Shown here piece by piece: positions 56,209-64,000 of a stretch of 64,000 bases of DNA. A model generated the notes under the pieces. It was not told where the DNA came from. It was given only the letters and a program-made list of their open reading frames with translations, and did no database searches. The translations under genes and the position numbers were made by a program. Positions within the stretch are counted from its first letter, which is position 1. Each line of letters opens with the position of its first letter. Source of the stretch: Alkalimonas collagenimarina (GTDB lineage Bacteria; Pseudomonadota; Gammaproteobacteria; Enterobacterales; Alteromonadaceae); contig NZ_JAUZVZ010000011.1 of the NCBI RefSeq assembly GCF_030717845.1, forward strand, positions 62,001 through 126,000, written 5' to 3'.

Positions 56209-57120
56209 CTATGGATTAGTTTTAAGGCAGTTGGCCTGCAAAGCCAATCCTACTTTAGAACTAACTGGCTTGCCGAGCTCGGCGCAGATCTGCCAGCCAG
56301 TTTTGGCCAGTGCATTTAAATCGACACCGTGTTGAATGCCAAGACCATTTAGCAAATACACCACATCTTCAGTGGCAACATTGCCTGACGCTCCGGCGGC
56401 ATAGGGGCAGCCACCTAAACCAGCGACTGCACTGTCAACCACGGCAATACCGCGCTGCAGCGCGACGTAAATATTGGTTAACGCCTGGCCATAGGTATCA
56501 TGAAAATGCACAGCTAACTGCTCGGTTGGTATTACTGCCATCACAGCATCCAGCATGGCATTGACACTATTGGCCGTGCCAACTCCGATGGTATCGCCGA
56601 GCGAAATTTCATAGCAGCCCATATCCAGCAGCGCTTTGGCGACTCTGGCTACTTCAGATGGGGCGACGTCCCCCTGATAAGGGCAACCGACCACACAAGA
56701 CACATAACCGCGCACACGAATGCCATCGGCCTTGGCTTGTTGCACCACCGGCGCAAAGCGTTCCAGGCTTTCGGCAATGCTGCAGTTGATGTTTTTCTGC
56801 GTGAAGGCTTCAGAGGCGGCGCCAAAAATAGCGACTTCATCTGCTTTGGCCACCATGGCTGCTTCATAGCCTTTCAGGTTGGGGGTCAGCGCAGCATAGG
56901 TAATGCCAGTGCTTCGTTTGATTTGGTCAAATACGGCCGCTGATTCTGCCATTTGCGGCACCCATTTTGGCGATACGAAAGCACCGGTTTCTATGTAGTG
57001 CAGCCCGGCCTGGCTTAACTGATCCACCAGGTTAACTTTGGCTTGCAATGAAACCGCCACTTCATTTTGCAGACCATCGCGTGGGCCTACTTCAACGATG
57101 CGAACTTGCTTGGGTTGCAT
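56209..57120 (-). CDS. liuE: Hydroxymethylglutaryl-CoA lyase
   Basis: 303 residues. Metal and active-site motifs [10 protein letters not shown], the loop near [36 protein letters not shown], and the flap signature [19 protein letters not shown] with its catalytic Cys are present. It splits HMG-CoA into acetyl-CoA and acetoacetate, the last step of leucine degradation before CoA transfer. The start is shared with the liuD stop at 57120. Confidence 0.93.
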   Translation of the reverse strand: MQPKQVRIVEVGPRDGLQNEVAVSLQAKVNLVDQLSQAGLHYIETGAFVSPKWVPQMAESAAVFDQIKRSTGITYAALTPNLKGYEAAMVAKADEVAIFGAASEAFTQKNINCSIAESLERFAPVVQQAKADGIRVRGYVSCVVGCPYQGDVAPSEVARVAKALLDMGCYEISLGDTIGVGTANSVNAMLDAVMAVIPTEQLAVHFHDTYGQALTNIYVALQRGIAVVDSAVAGLGGCPYAAGASGNVATEDVVYLLNGLGIQHGVDLNALAKTGWQICAELGKPVSSKVGLALQANCLKTNP

Positions 57121-59105
57121 TAGCTTTCCTCCGTTGCCAGCTCAACCAGCTCAGCGCCATCCTGCACTAAATCACCAGCCTGAAAGAACACTTCTTTTAC
57201 GGTGGCGTCAATTGAGGCTTTAATGCTGTACTCCATCTTCATCGCTTCCATCACCACCAGGGTTTGGCCGGCTTTGACGTGCTGACCCGCTTCGACCAGA
57301 ACGGCCACGATGGTGCCATTCATCGGTGCGGTCAGGCTGCCGCTGTCCTCCACCATATCGGTATCGGTATGCAGCTCAGTCTGATAGCTGAAATCGTAGC
57401 GGTGATGGCGGATAAAGACACTGATGGTATCCTGATACTGGCTGATGCGAACCCGGGTTTTGTGCTCACCCAGGGTGGCTATCAGTTCATCGCCTTGCAA
57501 ACGGACGTGGCAACGCAGTTGCTGACCATCCAGTTGCACCAGAACCGCATCTTGCAACTGCTCCAGTTGTAGCGAATGGCTGTGATCCTGATGCTGCAAG
57601 GTTAATTGCTGCATCGGCTGCTCATTCAGGCGCCAGCCATGGCTGAATTGCCAGGGGCTGAATGGCTCTTGTGCGGCCGGTGGTTGCTTTTGCGTTTCCA
57701 GGATATAAAGAGCTGCCAGCACCAGCGCTTGATTGTTTTCTTTGGTGGCTGGTGCGAACAGCGTATCCTGATGATGTTCAATAAAGTTGGTATCCAGCTC
57801 GGCAGCGACAAAAGCAGGGTGCTCAACCAGGCTGGTTAAAAAGCTCAGATTGGTGGTGACACCGGCAATGCGGTAATCGTCCAGTGCCCGCAGCATTCGG
57901 CTGATGGCGCGGTCACGGTCTTCGTCCCAGACAATCAATTTAGCGATCATAGGATCATAGTAGGGGCTGATTTCGTCGTTTTCGACCACACCGCTGTCGA
58001 CACGGACAAAGCGGCTGGCTTCTGGTTGACGCAAATAGGTCAGTTTGCCGGTGGCTGGCAGGAAATCATTGTCTGGATCTTCAGCATAAACCCGTACTTC
58101 AATAGCGTGGCCATGGATGCTGACTTCTGTTTGTTCCAGCGGCAGCGGCTGATTAGCAGCCACTAATAACTGCCATTTGACCAAATCCTGGCCGGTGATC
58201 ATTTCCGTCACCGGATGCTCTACCTGCAGCCGGGTGTTCATCTCCATAAAGTAGAAGGAGCCATCCTCATCAAACAGAAACTCTACCGTACCGGCACCAC
58301 GGTAATCAATGGCCTGAGCGGCTTTTACTGCAGCTTCACCCATGGACTGACGTTGTGCTTCGGTAAAATTTGGCGCTGGTGCTTCTTCTATCACTTTCTG
58401 ATGGCGGCGCTGAATAGAACAATCGCGCTCAGCCAGATAGACGGCATTGCCATGATTGTCGGCAAACACCTGAATTTCAATATGGCGCGGCTTGGTTAAG
58501 TAGCGTTCCATCAGCATTTTATCGTTGCCAAAGCCTGCCATGGCTTCGCGCTTGGCGCTGGCGAGGGCATCGGCAAATTCTTCCGATTTCCAGACCACAC
58601 GCATGCCTTTACCACCACCGCCATAAGCTGCTTTTAATAGCAGTGGGTAGCCAACATTGTCGGCTTCTTTGGCCAGAAAGGCAGGATCCTGATTGTCGCC
58701 ATGATAGCCAGGTACCAGTGGTACACCGGCTTTGGCCATAATATCTTTGGCAGCACTTTTGGAGCCCATGGCTTCAATCGCTGCGACTGGTGGACCAATA
58801 AAGACAATATTTTGCTGGCCACAAGCTTTGGCGAATTCTGCATTTTCAGAGAGGAAACCATAGCCAGGGTGGATTGCTTCAGCACCGGATGCTTTGGCAA
58901 TTTCAAGAATTTTGTCTGCTTTTAAGTAGGAGTCTTTGCTGGGTGCAGGCCCCAGTAAAAAAGCCTCATCCGCCATATTAACATGACGGGCATTGGCATC
59001 GGCTTCGGAATACACCGCAACACAACGGATCCCCAGTTTATGGGCTGTTTCAATGATGCGACAGGCGATCTCACCACGGTTGGCAATCAGAATTTTACGA
59101 AACAT
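57120..59105 (-). CDS. liuD: Methylcrotonyl-CoA carboxylase biotin-containing alpha subunit
   Basis: 661 residues. Biotin carboxylase domain about 1-445 ([58 protein letters not shown]) and a C-terminal biotinyl domain with the attachment motif MEAMKME near residue 625. It carboxylates 3-methylcrotonyl-CoA with LiuB. The stop overlaps the liuE start by one base; the gene follows liuC with three bases between. Confidence 0.95.
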   Translation of the reverse strand: MFRKILIANRGEIACRIIETAHKLGIRCVAVYSEADANARHVNMADEAFLLGPAPSKDSYLKADKILEIAKASGAEAIHPGYGFLSENAEFAKACGQQNIVFIGPPVAAIEAMGSKSAAKDIMAKAGVPLVPGYHGDNQDPAFLAKEADNVGYPLLLKAAYGGGGKGMRVVWKSEEFADALASAKREAMAGFGNDKMLMERYLTKPRHIEIQVFADNHGNAVYLAERDCSIQRRHQKVIEEAPAPNFTEAQRQSMGEAAVKAAQAIDYRGAGTVEFLFDEDGSFYFMEMNTRLQVEHPVTEMITGQDLVKWQLLVAANQPLPLEQTEVSIHGHAIEVRVYAEDPDNDFLPATGKLTYLRQPEASRFVRVDSGVVENDEISPYYDPMIAKLIVWDEDRDRAISRMLRALDDYRIAGVTTNLSFLTSLVEHPAFVAAELDTNFIEHHQDTLFAPATKENNQALVLAALYILETQKQPPAAQEPFSPWQFSHGWRLNEQPMQQLTLQHQDHSHSLQLEQLQDAVLVQLDGQQLRCHVRLQGDELIATLGEHKTRVRISQYQDTISVFIRHHRYDFSYQTELHTDTDMVEDSGSLTAPMNGTIVAVLVEAGQHVKAGQTLVVMEAMKMEYSIKASIDATVKEVFFQAGDLVQDGAELVELATEES

Positions 59106-59108
59106 GGC

Positions 59109-59903
59109 TTAGTCCTTCGGCAGCCAGTTAGGGCTGCGTTTGGTTAAAAATGCAGTCAGACCTTCCTGACCTTCAGCAGAGACACGGATCTGGGCAATGG
59201 CCTCTGTGGTTTTCGTGATCACTGGCTCAGCAATAGCTTGCTGGCTGACATTGGCAATCAGCGCTTTCGCTGCGGATACGGCGGCCGGACTGTTTTGCAG
59301 TAATTGCTTGATCATTTGTTGGGCGCTGTCATCCAGGCTGTCGCTCTCGGCGATCTGATGCACTAAACCCAGACGATGTGCCTCATCGGCAAAGAAACGT
59401 TCGGCGGTGATGAAATAACGGCGGCTGGCTCGTTCGCCAATAGCACGCATCACATAAGGGCTGATCACGGCTGGGATCAAACCGATTTTGACTTCACTTA
59501 AACAGAAACTGGCTTTCGGATCGGCGATAGCGATATCACAACAAGCAACCAGGCCGACAGCGCCGCCAAAAGCAGCGCCTTGCACGACGGCAATGGTGGG
59601 TTTCGGGAATACATCCAGCAGTCGCATCAGCTCGGCTAATCGGCCAGCATCGTCCAGGTTTTGCTGGTAGTCTTTTTCCGCCATTGAGCGCATCCAGTTC
59701 AGATCAGCACCGGCAGAGAAGTTTTTGCCATTTGCTTTCAGTACGAGTACCCGCACAGACGGATCGTCGGCCAGTTGCTGCAAGGCATCGATGATTTGTT
59801 CAATCATCGTATCGTCAAAGGCATTGTGCACTTCGGGCCGGTTGAGTGACAGGTTAGCGACACCTTGCGGTGTGATGGACAGGTCAATGTAAGTTTCGGC
59901 CAT
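59109..59903 (-). CDS. liuC: Methylglutaconyl-CoA hydratase
   Basis: 264 residues from the ATG at 59903 (a TTG at 59921 is in the same frame). Crotonase signature FSAGADLNWMRSM for the oxyanion hole, GAAFGGAVGLVACCDIAIAD, and FCLSEVKIGLIPAVISPYV with the catalytic Glu region. It hydrates 3-methylglutaconyl-CoA to HMG-CoA. Confidence 0.92.
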   Translation of the reverse strand: MAETYIDLSITPQGVANLSLNRPEVHNAFDDTMIEQIIDALQQLADDPSVRVLVLKANGKNFSAGADLNWMRSMAEKDYQQNLDDAGRLAELMRLLDVFPKPTIAVVQGAAFGGAVGLVACCDIAIADPKASFCLSEVKIGLIPAVISPYVMRAIGERASRRYFITAERFFADEAHRLGLVHQIAESDSLDDSAQQMIKQLLQNSPAAVSAAKALIANVSQQAIAEPVITKTTEAIAQIRVSAEGQEGLTAFLTKRSPNWLPKD

Positions 59904-59975
59904 AATTTTTTGTTCTCTCAATGTAGCTTTATCATCAGCTGAGTCAGCAAGTTAACGATGTTTTCTGGGCGTAAA

Positions 59976-61583
59976 TTACATTCTAAACACACCAAAACGG
60001 GTATCCGGAATAGGTGCATTTAAGGCTGCAGCTAATGCCAGACCAACCGTCATCCGGGTTTGTGCCGGATCTATGATGCCATCGTCCCACAGGCGGGCAC
60101 TGGCATAATAGGGGTGACCCTGCTTTTCATATTGCTCAACAATCGGTTTTTTCAGTGCCTGTTCGGCTTCCGGGCTTAAGGTTTCACCTTTACGGGCCAG
60201 GCCATCTTTAGTGACCTGCGCCATCACCCCGGCGGCTTGTTCACCACCCATGACCGAAATGCGGGCATTCGGCCACATCCACATCATGGTGGGGTCGTAG
60301 GCACGGCCACACATGCCATAGTTACCAGCGCCATAGCTGCCGCCTATTAATACGGTAAACTTCGGTACTTCGACACAAGAAACAGCAGTGACCATTTTGG
60401 CGCCATGCTTGGCAATGCCTTCAGCTTCGTATTTTTTACCGACCATAAAGCCGGTGATATTTTGCAGAAACAGCAAGGGGATTTTGCGCTGGCCGCACAA
60501 TTCTATAAAGTGGGCGCCTTTTTGTGCTGATTCGGAAAACAGGATGCCATTGTTGGCCACAATACCAACCGGGAAGCCAAAAATCCGGGCGAAGCCACAG
60601 ACCAGAGTGCTGCCATAGTACTGCTTAAACTCATCAAAATCTGAGCCATCAACCAAGCGGGCAATCACTTCTTTTACATCAAAAGGCTTTTTCAAATCGG
60701 TGCCAACGATGCCATAAATTTCTTTGGCATCGTACAAGGGTTCTTCCGGTTCTTTCACATCCATCGCTGCTGGAGCCACCCGGTTCAAGCGGGATACTGC
60801 ATTACGCGCCAGTTGCAGGGCATGCTCATCGTTGACCGCGTAATGATCGGCCACGCCTGAAATTTTGCAGTGTACATCAGCACCACCCAGCTCTTCGGCA
60901 CTAACTTCTTCACCAGTCGCCGCTTTCACCAGAGGTGGGCCAGCCAGGAAGATGGTACCTTGTTCTTTCACAATGATGCTTTCATCAGCCATGGCAGGCA
61001 CATAAGCACCACCAGCGGTACAAAGGCCCATAACCGCAGCGATTTGTGGAATGCCTTTGGCCGACATACGCGCCTGATTAAAGAATATACGCCCGAAGTG
61101 CAGTTTATCCGGGAAAACATCATCCTGGCGCGGCAGGTTAGCGCCACCGGAGTCAACCAGATAAATGCAGGGCAGGTTGCAGCGCTCAGCAATCTCCTGA
61201 GCCCGTAAGTGTTTTTTGACGGTCAGCGGGTAGTAAGTGCCGCCTTTGACGGTCGCATCATTAGCCACAATCATGCACTCGAGGCCACTGACCCGGCCAA
61301 TACCAGCCACTACGCCAGCACAAGGAATGTAGTCGTCGTAACATTCCCAAGCGGTAAACTGGCCAACTTCTAAAAAGGGCGAACCCGGATCCAGCAATTT
61401 CTGAATGCGATCTCGCACAAATAACTTGCCGCGAGAGGTATGGCGCGCAATCAGAGCTTCACCGCCGCCCAGCTTGATTTGCTGTACCTTGGCATTTAAG
61501 TCATCCACCACCTTTTGCATGGCGGCGGCATTGTGTTGAAATTCCTCGCTGCGAGGGTTCACTTTACTTAATAATTTGGTCAC
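59976..61583 (-). CDS. liuB: Methylcrotonyl-CoA carboxylase beta subunit
   Basis: About 535 residues. Carboxyltransferase domain with [34 protein letters not shown] in pieces, [35 protein letters not shown] and [18 protein letters not shown]. It transfers carboxylate from biotin to the gamma carbon of methylcrotonyl-CoA. AGGTGAG lies four to five bases before a GTG at 61583; another GTG at 61592 overlaps that ribosome-binding site, so 61583 is preferred. It forms the enzyme with liuD. Confidence 0.94.
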   Translation of the reverse strand: MTKLLSKVNPRSEEFQHNAAAMQKVVDDLNAKVQQIKLGGGEALIARHTSRGKLFVRDRIQKLLDPGSPFLEVGQFTAWECYDDYIPCAGVVAGIGRVSGLECMIVANDATVKGGTYYPLTVKKHLRAQEIAERCNLPCIYLVDSGGANLPRQDDVFPDKLHFGRIFFNQARMSAKGIPQIAAVMGLCTAGGAYVPAMADESIIVKEQGTIFLAGPPLVKAATGEEVSAEELGGADVHCKISGVADHYAVNDEHALQLARNAVSRLNRVAPAAMDVKEPEEPLYDAKEIYGIVGTDLKKPFDVKEVIARLVDGSDFDEFKQYYGSTLVCGFARIFGFPVGIVANNGILFSESAQKGAHFIELCGQRKIPLLFLQNITGFMVGKKYEAEGIAKHGAKMVTAVSCVEVPKFTVLIGGSYGAGNYGMCGRAYDPTMMWMWPNARISVMGGEQAAGVMAQVTKDGLARKGETLSPEAEQALKKPIVEQYEKQGHPYYASARLWDDGIIDPAQTRMTVGLALAAALNAPIPDTRFGVFRM

Positions 61584-61663
61584 GGAACTCACCTATGCAT
61601 GGTTTGCGTATTTGCCCGGCTGGTCTAAACCAGCAGGTTATACATGCTGTTTCGCGATGGAAA

Positions 61664-62833
61664 CTAGTTGGACTCAGTAAACAATTCGCGGCCAATCAAC
61701 ATGCGGCGAATTTCGGAGGTACCAGCACCAATCTCATACAGCTTGGCATCACGTAGTAAACGCCCCGTCGGGTATTCATTGATGTAGCCGTTGCCACCAA
61801 GCAGTTGGATTGCATCCAGCGCCATCTTGGTCGCTAGCTCAGCAGCATATAAAATCACCGCTGCGGCATCTTTTCGGGTGGTTTCACCGCGGTCGCAGGC
61901 TTTGGCGACGGTATAAACATAGGATCTGGCCGCATTCATTTGAGTGTACATATCAGCCAGCTTGCCTTGCACCAACTGGAACTCACCGATAGACTGGCCG
62001 AACTGCTTGCGGTCATGAATATAAGGAACGACCACATCCATGCAAGCAGTCATAATGCCAAGCGGGCCAGCAGACAGCACGACGCGCTCGTAATCCAGCC
62101 CACTCATCAGCACCTGTACACCGCGGCCAACTTCGCCTAAAACGTTTTCTGCCGGGACTTCGCAATCTTCAAACACCAACTCACAGGTGTTGGAACCGCG
62201 CATACCCAGCTTGTCTAGTTTCTGTGCCTGACTAAAACCTTTAAAACCGCGCTCTACAATAAAGGCAGTAATGCCTTTTGAGCCGGCATTAACATCGGTT
62301 TTAGCATAAATGACATAGGTATCGGCATCTGGGCCATTGGTGATCCACATCTTATTGCCATTTAAAACATAGTGATCGCCTTTCTTATCAGCACGCAGTT
62401 TCATACTGACGACATCGGAGCCTGCGTTCGGCTCGCTCATGGCCAGAGCTCCCACATGTTCACCACTGCATAATTTAGGCAGATACTTTTGTTTTTGCGC
62501 TTCGTTGCCGTTGCGGGCGATTTGATTGACACACAAGTTGGAGTGAGCGCCATAAGATAACGCCACTGATGCCGAGGCACGACTGATTTCTTCCATCGCC
62601 ACCACATGCTCCAGATACCCCAAGCCAGAACCGCCATACTGTTCATCAACGGTAATACCAAGCAAGCCTAAATCACCAAACTTGCGCCACAAGTCACCAG
62701 GGAACTCATTGTCGTGGTCAATTTGTTCAGCACGTGGTGCAATTTCATCACGAGCAAAGGCATTGACCTGCTCGCGGATCATATCGACGGTATCGCCAAG
62801 GTCAAAGTTAAGCGTTTTGTAATTACTGATCAT
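61664..62833 (-). CDS. liuA: Isovaleryl-CoA dehydrogenase
   Basis: 389 residues from the ATG at 62833 ([10 protein letters not shown]). Acyl-CoA dehydrogenase motifs [54 protein letters not shown], and the C-terminal [16 protein letters not shown] are complete. It oxidises isovaleryl-CoA using FAD and feeds the ETF. It overlaps liuR by 11 bases, so translation is coupled. A 30-residue extension to 62923 has no family similarity. Confidence 0.95.
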   Translation of the reverse strand: MISNYKTLNFDLGDTVDMIREQVNAFARDEIAPRAEQIDHDNEFPGDLWRKFGDLGLLGITVDEQYGGSGLGYLEHVVAMEEISRASASVALSYGAHSNLCVNQIARNGNEAQKQKYLPKLCSGEHVGALAMSEPNAGSDVVSMKLRADKKGDHYVLNGNKMWITNGPDADTYVIYAKTDVNAGSKGITAFIVERGFKGFSQAQKLDKLGMRGSNTCELVFEDCEVPAENVLGEVGRGVQVLMSGLDYERVVLSAGPLGIMTACMDVVVPYIHDRKQFGQSIGEFQLVQGKLADMYTQMNAARSYVYTVAKACDRGETTRKDAAAVILYAAELATKMALDAIQLLGGNGYINEYPTGRLLRDAKLYEIGAGTSEIRRMLIGRELFTESN

Positions 62834-63272
62834 GATGTGTTCCCATTGAAGATTCGGATGGATGAGTGGGTTGGCTGTGTGATGGCAGGGCATCGCTGAG
62901 CGTTTCTCGGCAACGTTTCTCAACTGTCACCAGCTCCATCAGCACGACTTTGATATCGTCCATTTGTTGGTGCAGCTCGATTTTTTTCTGTTCGATCAGT
63001 GCCAGCATGGTATTGAGCTGTTTCACACTGCTTTTATCAGCATCGTACAACTCAAATAGCTTGCCGGTTTCAGCCAGACTGAAACCCAGTCGCTTGCCAC
63101 GTAGGATTAATTTCAACCGCACGCGGTCGCGTTTGCTGTAAATCCGTGTTTGGCCGTTGCGCATCGGGGTTAGTAACCCCTGATCCTCATAAAAACGGAT
63201 GCTACGGGTCGTGATATCAAACTCTTTAGCCAACTCACTGATGGAATAGGTAGTTTCGGTTATTTGCGTCAT
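62823..63272 (-). CDS. liuR: MerR-family regulator of leucine/isovalerate catabolism
   Basis: 149 residues from the ATG at 63272, with AGGAAG upstream. The N-terminal winged helix has the MerR layout ([28 protein letters not shown]) and a dimerisation coiled coil follows. In Shewanella LiuR governs the liu operon. The annotated longer start at 63299 would overlap the predicted -10, so I use 63272. A LiuR-like palindrome lies 40-55 bases before the ATG. Confidence 0.9.
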   Translation of the reverse strand: MTQITETTYSISELAKEFDITTRSIRFYEDQGLLTPMRNGQTRIYSKRDRVRLKLILRGKRLGFSLAETGKLFELYDADKSSVKQLNTMLALIEQKKIELHQQMDDIKVVLMELVTVEKRCRETLSDALPSHSQPTHPSESSMGTHHDQ

Positions 63273-63298
63273 AGCTATCTTCCTGAAATCTGCCGACA

Positions 63299-63327
63299 AC
63301 TATAAGTGAAGTTTACGTAAAGGTAAA
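63299..63327 (-). promoter_or_regulatory. LiuR operator and promoter of the liu operon
   Basis: TTTACGTAAAGGTAAA at 63312-63327 matches 14 of 16 positions of the LiuR motif as I recall it (TTTACGTTAACGTAAA). On the minus strand, TTTACC and TATAGT (63304-63299) are 17 bases apart, so the operator sits over the promoter, the usual MerR position. The predicted start of transcription is about 20 bases before the ATG at 63272. Confidence 0.6.
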
Positions 63328-63460
63328 GCTGGAGACTGATGGCTATCCATCACTAAAGTTGCAATTTTCGTTCGTTGTAAAGCAAAAATGCCAAAAACAC
63401 TGAGCAGACCAATGCAAAAAAAGGAACCAACACGACAAAACTGTACCATAGTGGTATAAG

Positions 63461-63482
63461 TTGACGTTGGCGTAAACGTCAA
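63461..63482. promoter_or_regulatory. LiuR-like palindrome upstream of the thiolase gene
   Basis: TTGACGTTGGCGTAAA at 63461-63476 matches 13 of 16 positions of the same motif, and the full 22 bases have perfect 8-base arms (TTGACGTT / AACGTCAA) around six bases. It lies about 54-75 bases before the thiolase ATG. TTGACG with TATGGT 16 bases on (63483-63488) could be the promoter. Another small palindrome, TACCATAGTGGTA, sits at 63444-63456. Confidence 0.55.
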
Positions 63483-63535
63483 TATGGTGTAGGCTCTAAC
63501 ACAGATTTTTTGTTATTGATTACGGAGAAATACTG

Positions 63536-64000
63536 ATGGCCGAGCAAGATTCAATCGTAATAGTGGCAGCGAAACGGACTGCCATGGGTGGATTTATGGG
63601 TGGTTTATCTGCTGTGAGTGCTACTGATTTGGGGGCAACAGCCATCAAAGCTGCTATGGCCGAAGCTGGTATTTCAGGCGATCAAATCAGCGAAGTGATC
63701 ATGGGCAATGTGCTGCCTGCAGGGTTAGGGCAGGCTCCGGCTCGTCAAGCAACGATCAAGGCTGGTTTGCCGTTATCGGCTGGTGCCACCACCATCAATA
63801 AAGTCTGTGGCTCTGGGCTAAAAACAGTCATGTTGGCTCATGACCTTATTAAAGCAGGTTCTGCTGAGGTCGTGGTCGCGGGTGGAATGGAATCGATGTC
63901 GAATGCACCGTACTTATTGCCAAAGGCTCGGGCTGGTTTTCGCATGGGCCATGGTGAGGTGAAAGATCACATGATGCTCGATGGTTTGGAAAACGCCTAT
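63536..64000 (+). CDS. Acetyl-CoA acetyltransferase, 3' truncated by window end
   Basis: 155 residues are visible from the ATG at 63536, with GGAG eight bases upstream. [42 protein letters not shown], the catalytic Cys in [13 protein letters not shown], and [25 protein letters not shown] are the biosynthetic/degradative thiolase signatures. It splits acetoacetyl-CoA or joins two acetyl-CoA. Position beside the liu operon and its LiuR-like site suggest it completes leucine oxidation. The remaining C-terminus is outside the window. Confidence 0.93.
   Translation, partial: MAEQDSIVIVAAKRTAMGGFMGGLSAVSATDLGATAIKAAMAEAGISGDQISEVIMGNVLPAGLGQAPARQATIKAGLPLSAGATTINKVCGSGLKTVMLAHDLIKAGSAEVVVAGGMESMSNAPYLLPKARAGFRMGHGEVKDHMMLDGLENAY

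Noticed and set aside
1-64000. CRISPR array, prophage, transposase, tRNA or rRNA
   Set aside because: No regularly spaced direct repeats, phage genes, transposases or recognisable RNA genes were seen; the only repeats are the palindromes described.

Overview
This window is a stretch of gammaproteobacterial chromosome with moderate GC and dense gene packing. It carries gene neighbourhoods typical of the Alteromonadales and their relatives (Shewanella, Rheinheimera or Alishewanella-like). Supporting this are the complete leucine-degradation cluster liuRABCDE plus a 3-oxoacid CoA-transferase pair, fadI-fadJ, the folX-yfcH pair, hdfR-maoP, sixA / smrB-prmB-aroC, yfcL, dsbB-fadR, and a PEP-CTERM-type protein. 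I cannot resolve the genus from sequence alone. I saw no rRNA, tRNA, CRISPR array, transposase or prophage.

Layout: 1-2.9 kb, end of an ABC transporter (ATPase plus FtsX-like permease). 2.9-5.4 kb, yfcH, folX and an AI-2E family permease. 5.4-8.7 kb, a PhoP/PhoQ-like two-component operon with PepSY and glycine-zipper envelope proteins. 8.9-12.2 kb, a ComEA-like helix-hairpin-helix protein, an EAL-HDOD protein and the proline symporter PutP. 12.3-19.2 kb, a six-gene MoxR / DUF58 / VWA (Bat) operon. 19.3-22.9 kb, fadI-fadJ behind a FadR-like box and a PsrA-like palindrome. 23.2-27.1 kb, a PEP-CTERM-type exported protein and a large secreted subtilase. 27.2-29.4 kb, small genes with hdfR and maoP. 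29.4-34.6 kb, a PAS-GGDEF-EAL protein and an insulinase-family protease. 34.7-39.1 kb, sixA, smrB, prmB, aroC and an MFS transporter. 39.1-43.7 kb, a porin remnant, an aldehyde dehydrogenase, an AcoX-like ATP-NAD kinase homologue, yfcL, fklB and dsbB. 43.9-47.1 kb, fadR and an unusual three-domain sulfur-handling fusion. 47.1-54.5 kb, an ECF sigma/ChrR pair, azoR, an S9 peptidase, ldhA, a glutathione peroxidase and a beta-hydroxyacid dehydrogenase. 54.6-63.3 kb, the leucine catabolic operon. 63.5 kb to the end, the start of an acetyl-CoA acetyltransferase.

Two catabolic themes recur. Fatty-acid oxidation is represented by fadIJ, fadR and FadR/PsrA-type sites. Leucine/isovalerate oxidation is represented by liuR to scoB, with LiuR-like palindromes before liuR and before the thiolase, which would split the acetoacetyl-CoA made by the CoA-transferase. 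The most distinctive gene is the 754-residue cysteine desulfurase / persulfide-dioxygenase-like / rhodanese fusion at 44788-47052, with apparently intact catalytic residues in all three domains. The most notable non-coding items are two copies of a palindromic element between convergent genes and a nested inverted repeat inside the leucine operon.
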